Shown here piece after piece: positions 1 through 12,300 of a stretch of DNA of 21,237 nt. The DNA comes from PVC group bacterium (ex Bugula neritina AB1). GTDB lineage: Bacteria > GCA-001730085. How positions within the stretch are numbered: position 1 is the stretch's first letter; each line of letters begins with the position of its first letter. A model generated the notes under the pieces. That model saw only the letters and a list, made by a program, of their open reading frames with translations. It did not search any database and was not told the origin of the DNA. The stretch spans positions 1-21,237 of the forward strand of contig MDLB01000080.1 in the NCBI GenBank assembly GCA_001730085.1, read 5' to 3'. The position numbers and the translations under genes were made by a program.

Positions 1-3000
1 CCTCCCAGTTCAATTTTTATCGTTTTGACTTCTCCCTCAACAGGTCTCGATAAAAATTTCACAAACGTGTGTCCCGACTCTATCGCCACCCTATTCGCTA
101 CCGACTCATATGTCGTTTGAACTCCTGAGGTTACTCCATCAAGATCAACTTCATCCAAGTTTTTAACCTCAACTCTAACCTCTTGTTCTGTAACCTGACC
201 ATCATCATCGGTCGCCTCTATCACTAAGTTATAGGTAGCCTGTGTTTCATAGTCGGATCTTTTTTCTAAGAATAATTTCCCTGTTAGTCTGTCTATGCTA
301 AAGTTTTCATGATCCCCATTGTCATCAACCTTTAATGTATAAAAGATCTCCTCGTCTTCCTCATTCTCTTCATGCCGAGCTTTAAAATCATGAAGCTCTA
401 AGCCTGCTCCGACATTTTCCACGACCTCCAAGTTATAGGAGTCATTGGGATCACTCACTTCTTCGCCTTTATAAAATACTGCTGCTTCTTCGACATCTTC
501 TATCCAAATATTCAACGATTGGGACGTCTCTAATCCTTGTTCATCTTTAGCTATTACTGTGATTTTATAAGCGCTTTTAAGCTCGTAATTACTTTCTAAA
601 TCTATTTTAACCTGACCTGTATCTTCGGATACAAGTGTGAACGTCTCAGCATCTTCACCTTCGAGTCTATACGTGATACCTTCATCTTCAGAGGTATTTA
701 TATCATCTTTTGCCTGCGCATCGTGAATTTGAACCCCGCGAACATTATTCTCCTCAAGATAAATATCCTTGGCGTTGCCTTTTTCAAAAGAAGGCGCTGT
801 TCTATCAAAAACCTGTGTCGCCACATCTTGAACAAAAAGTTCATTCGGGTTCTTATAAATATCCTCAACTTTTCCCTCTGCAATCTTTAAACATACCGCT
901 TTTGTTTCGAAAGTATCTTCGGGCAGAACCTTCACTCGCCATGTTTTTCTACCATCTTCCGAAAGAATATCCGTTATCTGCCAAGCGGAAATATCAATAG
1001 GGTTCCCCGCTTCATCTTCAAAACTTATATCCTCTGCTTTTAAATCTTCTTTTATCTCATGGCTAAATACGATCTCATATTCCACCGCTTGCGAAGACTC
1101 AGCTTCATCAAAAAAGTCCCTCACCGTTTCTATTTTTAACGGTGTCGCCTGCACATTAACCTCTACTGTCGAACTTTCTCCTTCATGGTCTCCCTCATAG
1201 AGATAACTTACCTCAACCGTCCTTTGACCATTCTGAGGCAAGTCTGTCGTATTTTTCCATTCCAACGCTCTTAATACCGTCGAAATGTCACTCACTGCCC
1301 ACTCAGTGTCGGCTTCCATTCTTAAGATAAGCGTGTTCTCGGATTCATCATACCCGTAGCTAACACCTCTAACTCCAGCTATCTCTATATCTGTCTCATC
1401 TTTTGAGATATCTAAAGAGAGATCCTCATTCAGCACAATCTTGTCATTAATCTTATCCAGAGAGTCTCCATCCAAAACAACTTTGATCTTTAAGATCCCT
1501 TGCATCGATGGCGTCGCAACTGTACCTAAGAAGGATTGTCCACTGTGAACGGCCTGTCTATTGATCAAAATATTTTGTGAAAAATCTGTGATATCTTGTG
1601 TGCTTACATCTAAGTCAACTTCATCAAGATTCGCGATCGAAACAGTGATTTTTTGCTCACTTGAAAGCCCACTCGTATCTCTCGCTATGATTGTTAAGTC
1701 ATAACTCTGTGTACCCGATTCAAAGTCAGGTCTTTCGGTAAAGGTTAAGATACCATCTGTATCGATATCGAACGGCATATCTTTTTCTTTAATAAAGTAC
1801 TCTACCCCTACATCTACACCCTGACTCTCATCTATCGAATCAAAGTCATACACCTCTTTACCTGTTTCAAAGTTCTCTTTGACTTCTACACTCTTATCAC
1901 CTAAATCTGTATACAGTGGTGCCTCATCTTTATTAACAACATCCACTGTCACCTCTTGTTCGCTCACGAAGCCTTGTGAATCTTTAGCAGAAATCTTAAC
2001 CCTATAAACTGTCTTTGTCTCGTGGTCCGCACTTACTTTTAAGCGCAACGCTCCTGTCTCTCTATCTAAGTCAAACGCCCCCTCATCAATACCCTCTATG
2101 TCATAAACCAAGCCCTCATCTTCTAAAGCGCCGCTGTCATCTTTGGCTTTCGCATCATACACCACCTCATCTGCGGGGAGATTCTCTTCCACATTCACTC
2201 TTACCGTAGCTCCTCTTTCGAAGGTCGGTGCTGTGGTGTCAAATGTCTGAGTGGAACCCTGTTGGATTAATTCAACATTTGTGTTGTTACTTATATCTTT
2301 AACCGCTCCTGCAGCTATTTTTAATCTCACAGCTGTGGTGTCTATCTCAACACTTCCCTGTGGGGGAGCTATGTTAACCTTCCAGGTCAATCCACCGTCA
2401 TCTGTTGTTGGATCACTTATAGCCCAGTCAGTCTTATCAACATCATAGCCTTCAACATCAACTAAGTGGATGTCTTCTTTGACTAAGGCTGTGACCTCTG
2501 TACTAAATGTTAATGTGTATTCAACCTCTGATGACATGATCAAAGGAGTAACTCTTGCCGTTGGAGCCTCTTCAGTTGCGGGTGGCTGAATATAACTCGC
2601 ATCTCCACTAGACTTTTTCCAACTTTTCACTCCCATCGGTTCCTGAGAGAAACTTTCCCCTACCTCTATCGATTCCCAGTACCATGTGCTCGTGTCATCC
2701 ATTTTAGATAAGTGATATCCACTCATCTCTCTCGCCCACAAATACCAATTCTCATTGGTCACCTGGTTTGTTCTGACATATACAGGCTTATCTAAATCTA
2801 CTCTATTGTCTATGTTTGATAAGTTAGGGTCAAAATCTCCTGTGACCTGTAAAGTTTCTATTTCTTCAAAAATAAGGTACTTACCATCCAGCTCTTCACT
2901 AACCCCAGAGACCAAAACCCCTTCTTGGTTATCCACCACTGCCGAAAGACCTATCGCAGAAGCTTGAACATCAACCGTCGCTGTCGCTGACTCCCCTTCA

Positions 3001-3321
3001 TAGCCCTCCGCATCTATATAGCTGAACGTTGCGCTTCTTTCCCCATCTTGAACATTGTCACTCTCATTTTTTAACTCAATCGCTTCAATCACCGCTTTAA
3101 CTTCGTTGTTCGAAAAGTAACTATCATCTTCTTTGAACAATCTCAAGGTTTTCTCGGTAAAATCATATCGGTAGTTCACTCCCGCAATCTGATTAACCGT
3201 AACTCCCTCTCCTTCGTTATTTAAATGTAAAGGAATTTCAACCCCATGCGTAAAGTGATCTTGCTCGACATTCACTTCTTCATCTAGCTCAAGAATGTCA
3301 TTATTAAGATCTAATGCGGCA
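1..3321 (-). repeat. 3,321-bp tandem supra-repeat, copy 1
   Basis: Position n matches n+3321 along the whole copy and also n+6642 at its left end. The period is 1,107 codons, so the frame is kept. From 939 to 3321 I found only two differences from copy 2 (2163 C against 5484 A, 3318 G against 6639 A), both silent third-position changes. From 1 to about 935 it is clearly diverged from copy 2 but about 98% like copy 3. Protein order in the unit is B-D-C-Cad-Cad-B-C-Cad-Cad. The boundary at position 1 is arbitrary, since the repeat continues beyond the edge. Confidence 0.93.
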
Positions 3322-6300
3322 CCTCCCAGTTCCATTTTTATCGTTTTGACTTCTCCCTCAACAGGTCTCGATAAAAATTTCACAAACGTTTGTCCCGATT
3401 CTATCGCTTCTTTATTCGCTATCGATTCGTAGGTCGTTTGTACCCCTGCGGTTACTCCGTCAAGATCAACTTCATCTAAGTTTTTAACCTCAACTCGAAC
3501 CTCTTGCTCTGTGATCTGGCCATCATCATCGGTCGCCTCTATGACCAAGTTGTAGGTAGTTTGGGTTTCATAGTCTGGTCTTTTTTCTAAGTAAAGTTTC
3601 CCTGTCAATCGGTCTATACTAAAGCTTTCGTAATCTCCATTCGCATCAACCTTTAATGTATAAAAGATCTCCTCGTCTTCTTCATTCTCTTCATGCCGAG
3701 CTTTAAAATCATGAAGCTCTAAACCTGCTCCGACATTTTCCACGACCTCCAAGTCATAGGAGGCATTCGGATCACTCACTTCTTCGCCTTTATAAAATAC
3801 AGGTGCTTCTTCCACATCTTCTATCTTCAAGGTTATTTTTTGTTCCGATTCCAATCCCTGTTCATCTCTAACAAAAACGCTCACCTCATAGGTATCTTTT
3901 AATTCATAATTACTTTCTAAGTTGAATTGAACTTGCCCTGTATCCTCCGAAACAAGAGTAAAATTCTCGGACTCTTCTCCCTCTAAACGGTATTTAAGTC
4001 CCTCATCAGATGCCTTACTTTGATCATCTTTCGCATCTGCATCATGTATTTCAACAAAAGCCCTATTGTTCTCTGGAAGAACTATTTCTAAATCGCTTCC
4101 TTTATCAAAAACAGGGGCTGTTCTATCAAAAGTTTGACTTGAAACATCTTGTACAAAGGACTCATTCGGATTGTTATAAATATCCTCAACTTTTCCCTCT
4201 GCAACCTTTAAACATACCTCTTTTGTTTCGAAAGTATCTTCGGGCAGAACCTTCACTCTCCATGTTTTTCTACCATCTTCCGAAAGAATATCCGTTATCT
4301 GCCAAGCGGAAATATCAATAGGGTTCCCCGCTTCATCTTCAAAACTTATATCCTCTGCTTTTAAATCTTCTTTTATCTCATGGCTAAATACGATCTCATA
4401 TTCCACCGCTTGCGAAGACTCAGCTTCATCAAAAAAGTCCCTCACCGTTTCTATTTTTAACGGTGTCGCCTGCACATTAACCTCTACTGTCGAACTTTCT
4501 CCTTCATGGTCTCCCTCATAGAGATAACTTACCTCAACCGTCCTTTGACCATTCTGAGGCAAGTCTGTCGTATTTTTCCATTCCAACGCTCTTAATACCG
4601 TCGAAATGTCACTCACTGCCCACTCAGTGTCGGCTTCCATTCTTAAGATAAGCGTGTTCTCGGATTCATCATACCCGTAGCTAACACCTCTAACTCCAGC
4701 TATCTCTATATCTGTCTCATCTTTTGAGATATCTAAAGAGAGATCCTCATTCAGCACAATCTTGTCATTAATCTTATCCAGAGAGTCTCCATCCAAAACA
4801 ACTTTGATCTTTAAGATCCCTTGCATCGATGGCGTCGCAACTGTACCTAAGAAGGATTGTCCACTGTGAACGGCCTGTCTATTGATCAAAATATTTTGTG
4901 AAAAATCTGTGATATCTTGTGTGCTTACATCTAAGTCAACTTCATCAAGATTCGCGATCGAAACAGTGATTTTTTGCTCACTTGAAAGCCCACTCGTATC
5001 TCTCGCTATGATTGTTAAGTCATAACTCTGTGTACCCGATTCAAAGTCAGGTCTTTCGGTAAAGGTTAAGATACCATCTGTATCGATATCGAACGGCATA
5101 TCTTTTTCTTTAATAAAGTACTCTACCCCTACATCTACACCCTGACTCTCATCTATCGAATCAAAGTCATACACCTCTTTACCTGTTTCAAAGTTCTCTT
5201 TGACTTCTACACTCTTATCACCTAAATCTGTATACAGTGGTGCCTCATCTTTATTAACAACATCCACTGTCACCTCTTGTTCGCTCACGAAGCCTTGTGA
5301 ATCTTTAGCAGAAATCTTAACCCTATAAACTGTCTTTGTCTCGTGGTCCGCACTTACTTTTAAGCGCAACGCTCCTGTCTCTCTATCTAAGTCAAACGCC
5401 CCCTCATCAATACCCTCTATGTCATAAACCAAGCCCTCATCTTCTAAAGCGCCGCTGTCATCTTTGGCTTTCGCATCATACACAACCTCATCTGCGGGGA
5501 GATTCTCTTCCACATTCACTCTTACCGTAGCTCCTCTTTCGAAGGTCGGTGCTGTGGTGTCAAATGTCTGAGTGGAACCCTGTTGGATTAATTCAACATT
5601 TGTGTTGTTACTTATATCTTTAACCGCTCCTGCAGCTATTTTTAATCTCACAGCTGTGGTGTCTATCTCAACACTTCCCTGTGGGGGAGCTATGTTAACC
5701 TTCCAGGTCAATCCACCGTCATCTGTTGTTGGATCACTTATAGCCCAGTCAGTCTTATCAACATCATAGCCTTCAACATCAACTAAGTGGATGTCTTCTT
5801 TGACTAAGGCTGTGACCTCTGTACTAAATGTTAATGTGTATTCAACCTCTGATGACATGATCAAAGGAGTAACTCTTGCCGTTGGAGCCTCTTCAGTTGC
5901 GGGTGGCTGAATATAACTCGCATCTCCACTAGACTTTTTCCAACTTTTCACTCCCATCGGTTCCTGAGAGAAACTTTCCCCTACCTCTATCGATTCCCAG
6001 TACCATGTGCTCGTGTCATCCATTTTAGATAAGTGATATCCACTCATCTCTCTCGCCCACAAATACCAATTCTCATTGGTCACCTGGTTTGTTCTGACAT
6101 ATACAGGCTTATCTAAATCTACTCTATTGTCTATGTTTGATAAGTTAGGGTCAAAATCTCCTGTGACCTGTAAAGTTTCTATTTCTTCAAAAATAAGGTA
6201 CTTACCATCCAGCTCTTCACTAACCCCAGAGACCAAAACCCCTTCTTGGTTATCCACCACTGCCGAAAGACCTATCGCAGAAGCTTGAACATCAACCGTC

Positions 6301-9300
6301 GCTGTCGCTGACTCCCCTTCATAGCCCTCCGCATCTATATAGCTGAACGTTGCGCTTCTTTCCCCATCTTGAACATTGTCACTCTCATTTTTTAACTCAA
6401 TCGCTTCAATCACCGCTTTAACTTCGTTGTTCGAAAAGTAACTATCATCTTCTTTGAACAATCTCAAGGTTTTCTCGGTAAAATCATATCGGTAGTTCAC
6501 TCCCGCAATCTGATTAACCGTAACTCCCTCTCCTTCGTTATTTAAATGTAAAGGAATTTCAACCCCATGCGTAAAGTGATCTTGCTCGACATTCACTTCT
6601 TCATCTAGCTCAAGAATGTCATTATTAAGATCTAATGCAGCACCTCCCAGTTCAATTTTTATCGTTTTGACTTCTCCCTCAACAGGTCTCGATAAAAATT
6701 TCACAAACGTGTGTCCCGACTCTATCGCCACCCTATTCGCTACCGACTCATATGTCGTTTGAACCCCTGAGGTTACTCCATCAAGATCAACTTCATCCAA
6801 GTTTTTAACCTCAACTCTAACCTCTTGTTCTGTAACCTGACCATCATCATCGGTCGCCTCTATCACTAAGTTATAGGTAGCCTGTGTTTCATAGTCGGAT
6901 CTTTTTTCTAAGAATAATTTCCCTGTTAGTCTGTCTATGCTAAAGTTTTCATGATCCCCATTGTCATCAACCTTTAATGTATAAAAGATCTCCTCGTCTT
7001 CCTCATTCTCTTCATGCCGAGCTTTAAAATCATGAAGCTCTAAGCCTGCTCCGACATTTTCCACGACCTCCAAGGTATAGGAGTCATTGGGATCACTCAC
7101 TTCTTCGCCTTTATAAAATACAGGTGCTTCTTCGACATCTTCTATCCAAATACTCAACGATTGGGACGTCTCTAATCCTTGTTCATCTTTGGCTATTACT
7201 GTGATTTTATAAGCACTTTTAAGCTCGTAATTACTTTCTATATCTATTTTAACCTTCCCTGTATCTTCGGATGCAAGTGTGAACGTCTCAGCATCTTCAC
7301 CTTCGAGTCTATACATGATACCTTCATCTTCAGTGGTATTTATATCATCTTTTGCCTGCGCATCGTGAATTTGAACCCCGCGAGCATTATTCTCCTCAAG
7401 ATAAATATCCTGGGAGTTGCCTTTTTCAAAAGAAGGCGCTGTTCTATCAAAAACCTGTGTCGCAACATCTTGAACAAAAAGTTCATTCGGGTTGTTATAA
7501 CTATCCTCAACCTTTCCCTCTGCAAGCTTTAAACATACCGCTTTTGTTTCAAAAGTATCTTCGGGCAGCACCTTCAATCGCCATGTTTTTCTACCATCTT
7601 CCGAAAGGATATCCGTTATCTGCCAAGCAGAAATATCAATAACATTCCCCGCTTCATCTTCAAAACTTATATCCTCTACCTCTAAATCTTCTTTTATCTC
7701 ATGACTAAAAACAATTTCGTATTCCACCACTTGCGAAGACTCATCTTCGTCAAAAAAGTCTCTCACACTCTCTACTCTTAAAGGTGTCGCCTGCACATCT
7801 ATCTCTACTTTTGATGATTCTCCCTCATGATCTCCCTCATAGAGATAACTCACATCGACGGTTCTTTGACCATTTTGAGGCAAGTCTGTGGCATTTTTAA
7901 TCTGAACTAAAGATAAAAAAACAGGAATATCACTACTATCCCAAAATTCTTTTTGAGATGGGCTAAAGACCAACGTTCCAACATTTTCTAGATTCTGTCC
8001 CGAAGAGATATAACTATAGTCAACGAATATCCCTGCTCCCACTTCAACATTCGTCGCTTCTTTCGAAACCGCCAAAGATAACTCTTCACCAAAGACAACT
8101 TTGTCATTCAAGATATCAATATTTTTACCTGCGAAAACCATTTTTATTTTTTGTATTTTAATAGAAGAGTCCTGCTCCCCATTAGAAACAGAAGGAACTC
8201 CTATTTCTTTCAAAAAAGAATCTCCCTGTTGAATCCCCTCTCGATTGATCAAAACTTTTCTAAACTGTTCGGACTGACTCAAAGTCCCAGCATCCAAATC
8301 TACCTCATCTAAGTCTTTAACTTCGACAACGATTTTTTGCTCGCTAGATAAAAAGCTAGCGTCTCGCGCAACAACGGTTAACTCATACGTTTGAGATGTT
8401 CCTTCATAGTCAGGAATTATTGTGAAAGATAAAGCCCCTTTTTCATCGATAGAAAAAGGAAGATCTGTCTCTTTAATAAGATACTCAATCCCTACATCTG
8501 CTAGATTTCCTTCATCAGACGCATCAACATCCAAAATCTCTTGCCCTACAGAAAAGTTTTCTCTTACTTCGGCTCTCTGTTGACCATCTAATAAAAATAA
8601 AGGAGGCTCATCTTTATTTATTACAAAAACATTTATTTTTTTTGAAGATACCATCCCCTGGATATCTTCTACAGAAAGTGTCACACTATACAGATCTTTT
8701 TCTTCCCAATCCGCACTCAGATTTAAGCGCAACTCTCCTGTTTGAGGGTTCAGATTGAAATCTTGGGCATCCTCTCCCTCTAAAGAATATAAAACTCCCT
8801 GATCTTCAAAAGAGCTCTCATCGTCTCTAACATCCGCGTCATAAACAACCTCATACTCAGAAAGGTTTTCCTCAATAGTCGTATTTATTTCTCCTAAGCT
8901 TGTAAACTCTCCTTTGAAAGCAGGAGGAGAGGTATCAAATATTTGTGTCGCATCTTTTTGAAGAAAGTCCATGTTGATATTCCCATGGTCGTCCTCTACC
9001 GCTCCTTTAATAATCTTAACTCTCACTTCGGTCGTGTCAATCGCATTATCTCCTTGCGGAGGAGAAACTTTAAACTTCCAAGTCAACCCTTCATCTGTAG
9101 CAACTGGATCTGATATTTCCCAATGAGTTAAATCAAGCTCTTCTCCCTGAGCGTTTATCAATCTAATACTCTGAGCCTCTAACCCTGTGACAGCTAAATT
9201 AAAAGAGAGTGTATACTCTACCTCCGATGTCATAATAATAGGACTAACCTCCGCAAAGTTGACATCTTCTGCCGAAGAGATTTTTATCGGACTGGCTGCC

Positions 9301-12300
9301 CCTTTCGAATGTTTCCACGAAACAACATCAATAGGTCTTTCCGAAAACGCTTGATTATTGCCAGGTAAAGCATCTTCCCAATACCAATCAGCTGTATTGT
9401 CAAGCTTAGATATATAGTACCCACTGGATCTTCGCGCCCATATATGCCATTTTTCATTATTTAATATGTCATATTTTTCATAAATTGGCTTTGTCAAATC
9501 AATATCGTTATTTTGATTTGGCGTTTGAGGATCAAAGTCTCCCGTTAGTACGAGCTGAGACGGATCTTCCACCAAAAAGTAGGTCCCATCAACCGTCTCA
9601 GAAATACCTCTAACAATAACCCCTGACGTATCATCCACAACCTCTTCGAGCTTGATTTCATCTGCTTCTACTTTTATAGTTGCTATTCCCGACTCCCCTT
9701 CAAAGTTCTCCTCATCTAGATAGCTAATCGTTAAATATCTTTCACCACTTTGTGGAAAAGGACTTTTACTTTTAAGATTAATGGCTCCTACTAAGTCTGA
9801 AACCTCTCCTTTATCAAAAAACTCATTGCCTTCTTTTGTGATCATCAAAGTTTTTTCGGCAGCGTTATAGTCTAGACATATATTTGAGATGTCTTTAATC
9901 ACCAAACCTGAAAAACTCGAATCTAAATTTAAATCAACATCCAGGTCTTCATTTTCCCTGTACTCTAATAAGGAAACTAAATCAACCTTTGCATTAAAAG
10001 AAAGACAGTCTTGATCAAGATCCAAGACCTCTCCTCCAATTGTCATTTTAATAACCTTGACTCTATCGGCAGAAGGCTCCTCTAAAAAGTCAACAAAAGG
10101 CTTTCCCTCTTGAATCTCTTGTTTATTAGCAACCGAAAAATATCGTGATTCCAAAGTATCTTCATCCAATGAAAAGTCGACTTCTTCCAAGTCTTTAATA
10201 TGAATATCTATTTTTTGCTCTGTTTCCTGTCCATCTCTATCTGTTGCTAAAATAACAAGTTGATATACGTGTTTTCTTTCGAAATCTGTTCTTTCTTTTA
10301 AAAATAGTTCCCCCAAGTCAGTAGTCAATCTAAAATCCTGAAAATCATTACTAAAATCATCTTGGAAGGTATACATAATTCCTACATCTTCCAAAGCTTC
10401 TTCATGATATGCCTGAAAGTTGTAAATCTGCGTTTCTGGATCTAAATTTTCTGGAAGAATTATACGATAGTCACCTTGTTCGCTATCTTTTTTAGCGAAA
10501 ACAGGTGCCTCCTCTCTATCCTCTATAAAAAGAAAAACTTCTTGTTCCTTTTTCAGGCCCTGCTCATCTTCTGCTATAATCAAAAATTCATACGTATCTT
10601 TTAACTCATAATTACTTTGAAGGTTAAAATTAATAATCCCCTCTTCCTCAGAAGCAAAACTAAAAAAAGACTCTCCATTTTGATCCAGTTTGTATGAAAT
10701 ACCAACATCAGGAACAGAGTAGCTATCATCTCTCACTTGTGCATCATAAATAATAAGAGGGGACTGATTATTTTCAAACAAGCTTATCTCAACAATTTCA
10801 CCGTTCTCAAAAGATGGTGGCGTACAGTCAAAAATCTGTGTTGCATTATCTTGAACAAAAAGTTCATTCCCATTACCATCTGCGTCAAAAACATTATTTT
10901 GAGAAATTTTCAAACGAAGTGGTTTAGTTTCAAAGTCTCTTGGTGGAGAAATTTTAACCGTCCAAGAGTAGCCTCCGTCACTTGAAACAAGATGATGAAT
11001 TGTCCAGTCCCTTAGATCTATTTCTTGGTCGAAATTATCAACAAATGTGATATCTTGAGTCTCAAATGTGTTACCTACACTTTGATTAAAAGTTATTTGA
11101 TAGGTAACTTCTTTGTCTGTCTCAAGCTCCGAAGTAAAGTCGATAACTTCTTCCACCTTCAACGGCGTCGCTTGCACATCCATATAAACCCGAGACGCTT
11201 CAGACTCTTCTCCTTCTTCTCCTATATAACTAAAGGAAACTATTCTTTGCCCATTAGAAATATCGGTTTCAGCGTTTTTAAATTTTATATTTTGTAAAAC
11301 TTTTTGAACTTCTTGTGCAGTAAAAAAGTTATTATTAGATTTAGAAATAACTAATTCAGAGACATCTTCAATATATCTATATGAGTAAGAAAGATCACTT
11401 AGGCCCGCTAGAGTTAAGGAGTCACTTTCTGAATTTTGACTCAAAGACATTACACTTTCGAGCACAACCTTGTCATTCATAATATCAAGGTTATTACCTA
11501 AAAAAACAATTTTTATCCCTTTAATATTATTAAACAAAGGCTCCGCAACCTCTCGAGCAATCACAAATCCTTCATGCATCATATTTCTATTAACTTTGAG
11601 ATTACTAAAAAAGTCCACATCAAAAGAGGTTTTGTCCAGATCAACTTCAGCAAAATCCTCCACTCTCACTTCGGCTTTTACGGCTAATGTTTCTGCCTCT
11701 TCATCCATAGCAACAATACTAAACTCATATAACCTCTGGTCAGTTTCAAAGTCAGGGCTTTGATTAATTTTTAATAACCCATTGTTATCAATCCTAAAAT
11801 TGGTCGCATCTTTCCCAACAAGAAAGTAATCTATTCCCTTATCTGGGACTTGAAAATTATCAACAAATTGAAAGTCAGATATAATTGTTTCTGTTGAAAT
11901 ATTTTCCTGAACAAAAAAAGTCTCCGGAACCTCAACAACAAGAGCCGGAGGAGTATCATCCAAATTTTGAATATCAACAAGCAAAGATTGTTGCGATAAA
12001 AATCCTTGTTCATCTTTAACGCTGACATCAACCTGATAATTCCTTTTGATTTCGTAATCAGGGCTTTCATTAAAATAAAGTTGCCCATCTTTATTATTGA
12101 TATAAAAATACTGAGAATCTTCTCCAGATATAGTGTATTCTAAGCCATCATCTGAAATAGAATCTAAATCATCTTTAGCCTCCACATCATGAAAAGGAAC
12201 TTTCTCATTAATATTTTCATCCACATAAACAACATGTTGAACCCCGGTTGAGAAAAAAGGATAAGAGGTGTCAACTTCTTGAGAAGAGTTAACTTGAAAA

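Noticed and set aside
710-1000. Plus-strand 96-codon frame, repeated at 4010-4321 and 7352-7642, seeming to be a conserved small gene family
   Set aside because: They lie antisense within the adhesin repeats and recur only because the DNA repeats. They have no ribosome site or recognisable domain, and follow the codon bias of the minus-strand gene.
2015-2967. Plus-strand frames at 2015-2209, 2251-2448 and 2755-2967, with copies 3,321 bp downstream
   Set aside because: Same reason: shadows of the adhesin coding strand; the minus frame is open through all of them and gives clear domain motifs.
7179-7532. Plus-strand 117-codon frame, and a minus frame at 7340-7525
   Set aside because: Cys/Phe/Ile-rich or Arg-rich nonsense translations inside the adhesin gene, in other frames.
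1-10032. CRISPR array or transposon explanation for the long repeats
   Set aside because: The period is thousands of bases, in frame, and coding; there are no short spacers, terminal inverted repeats or transposase.
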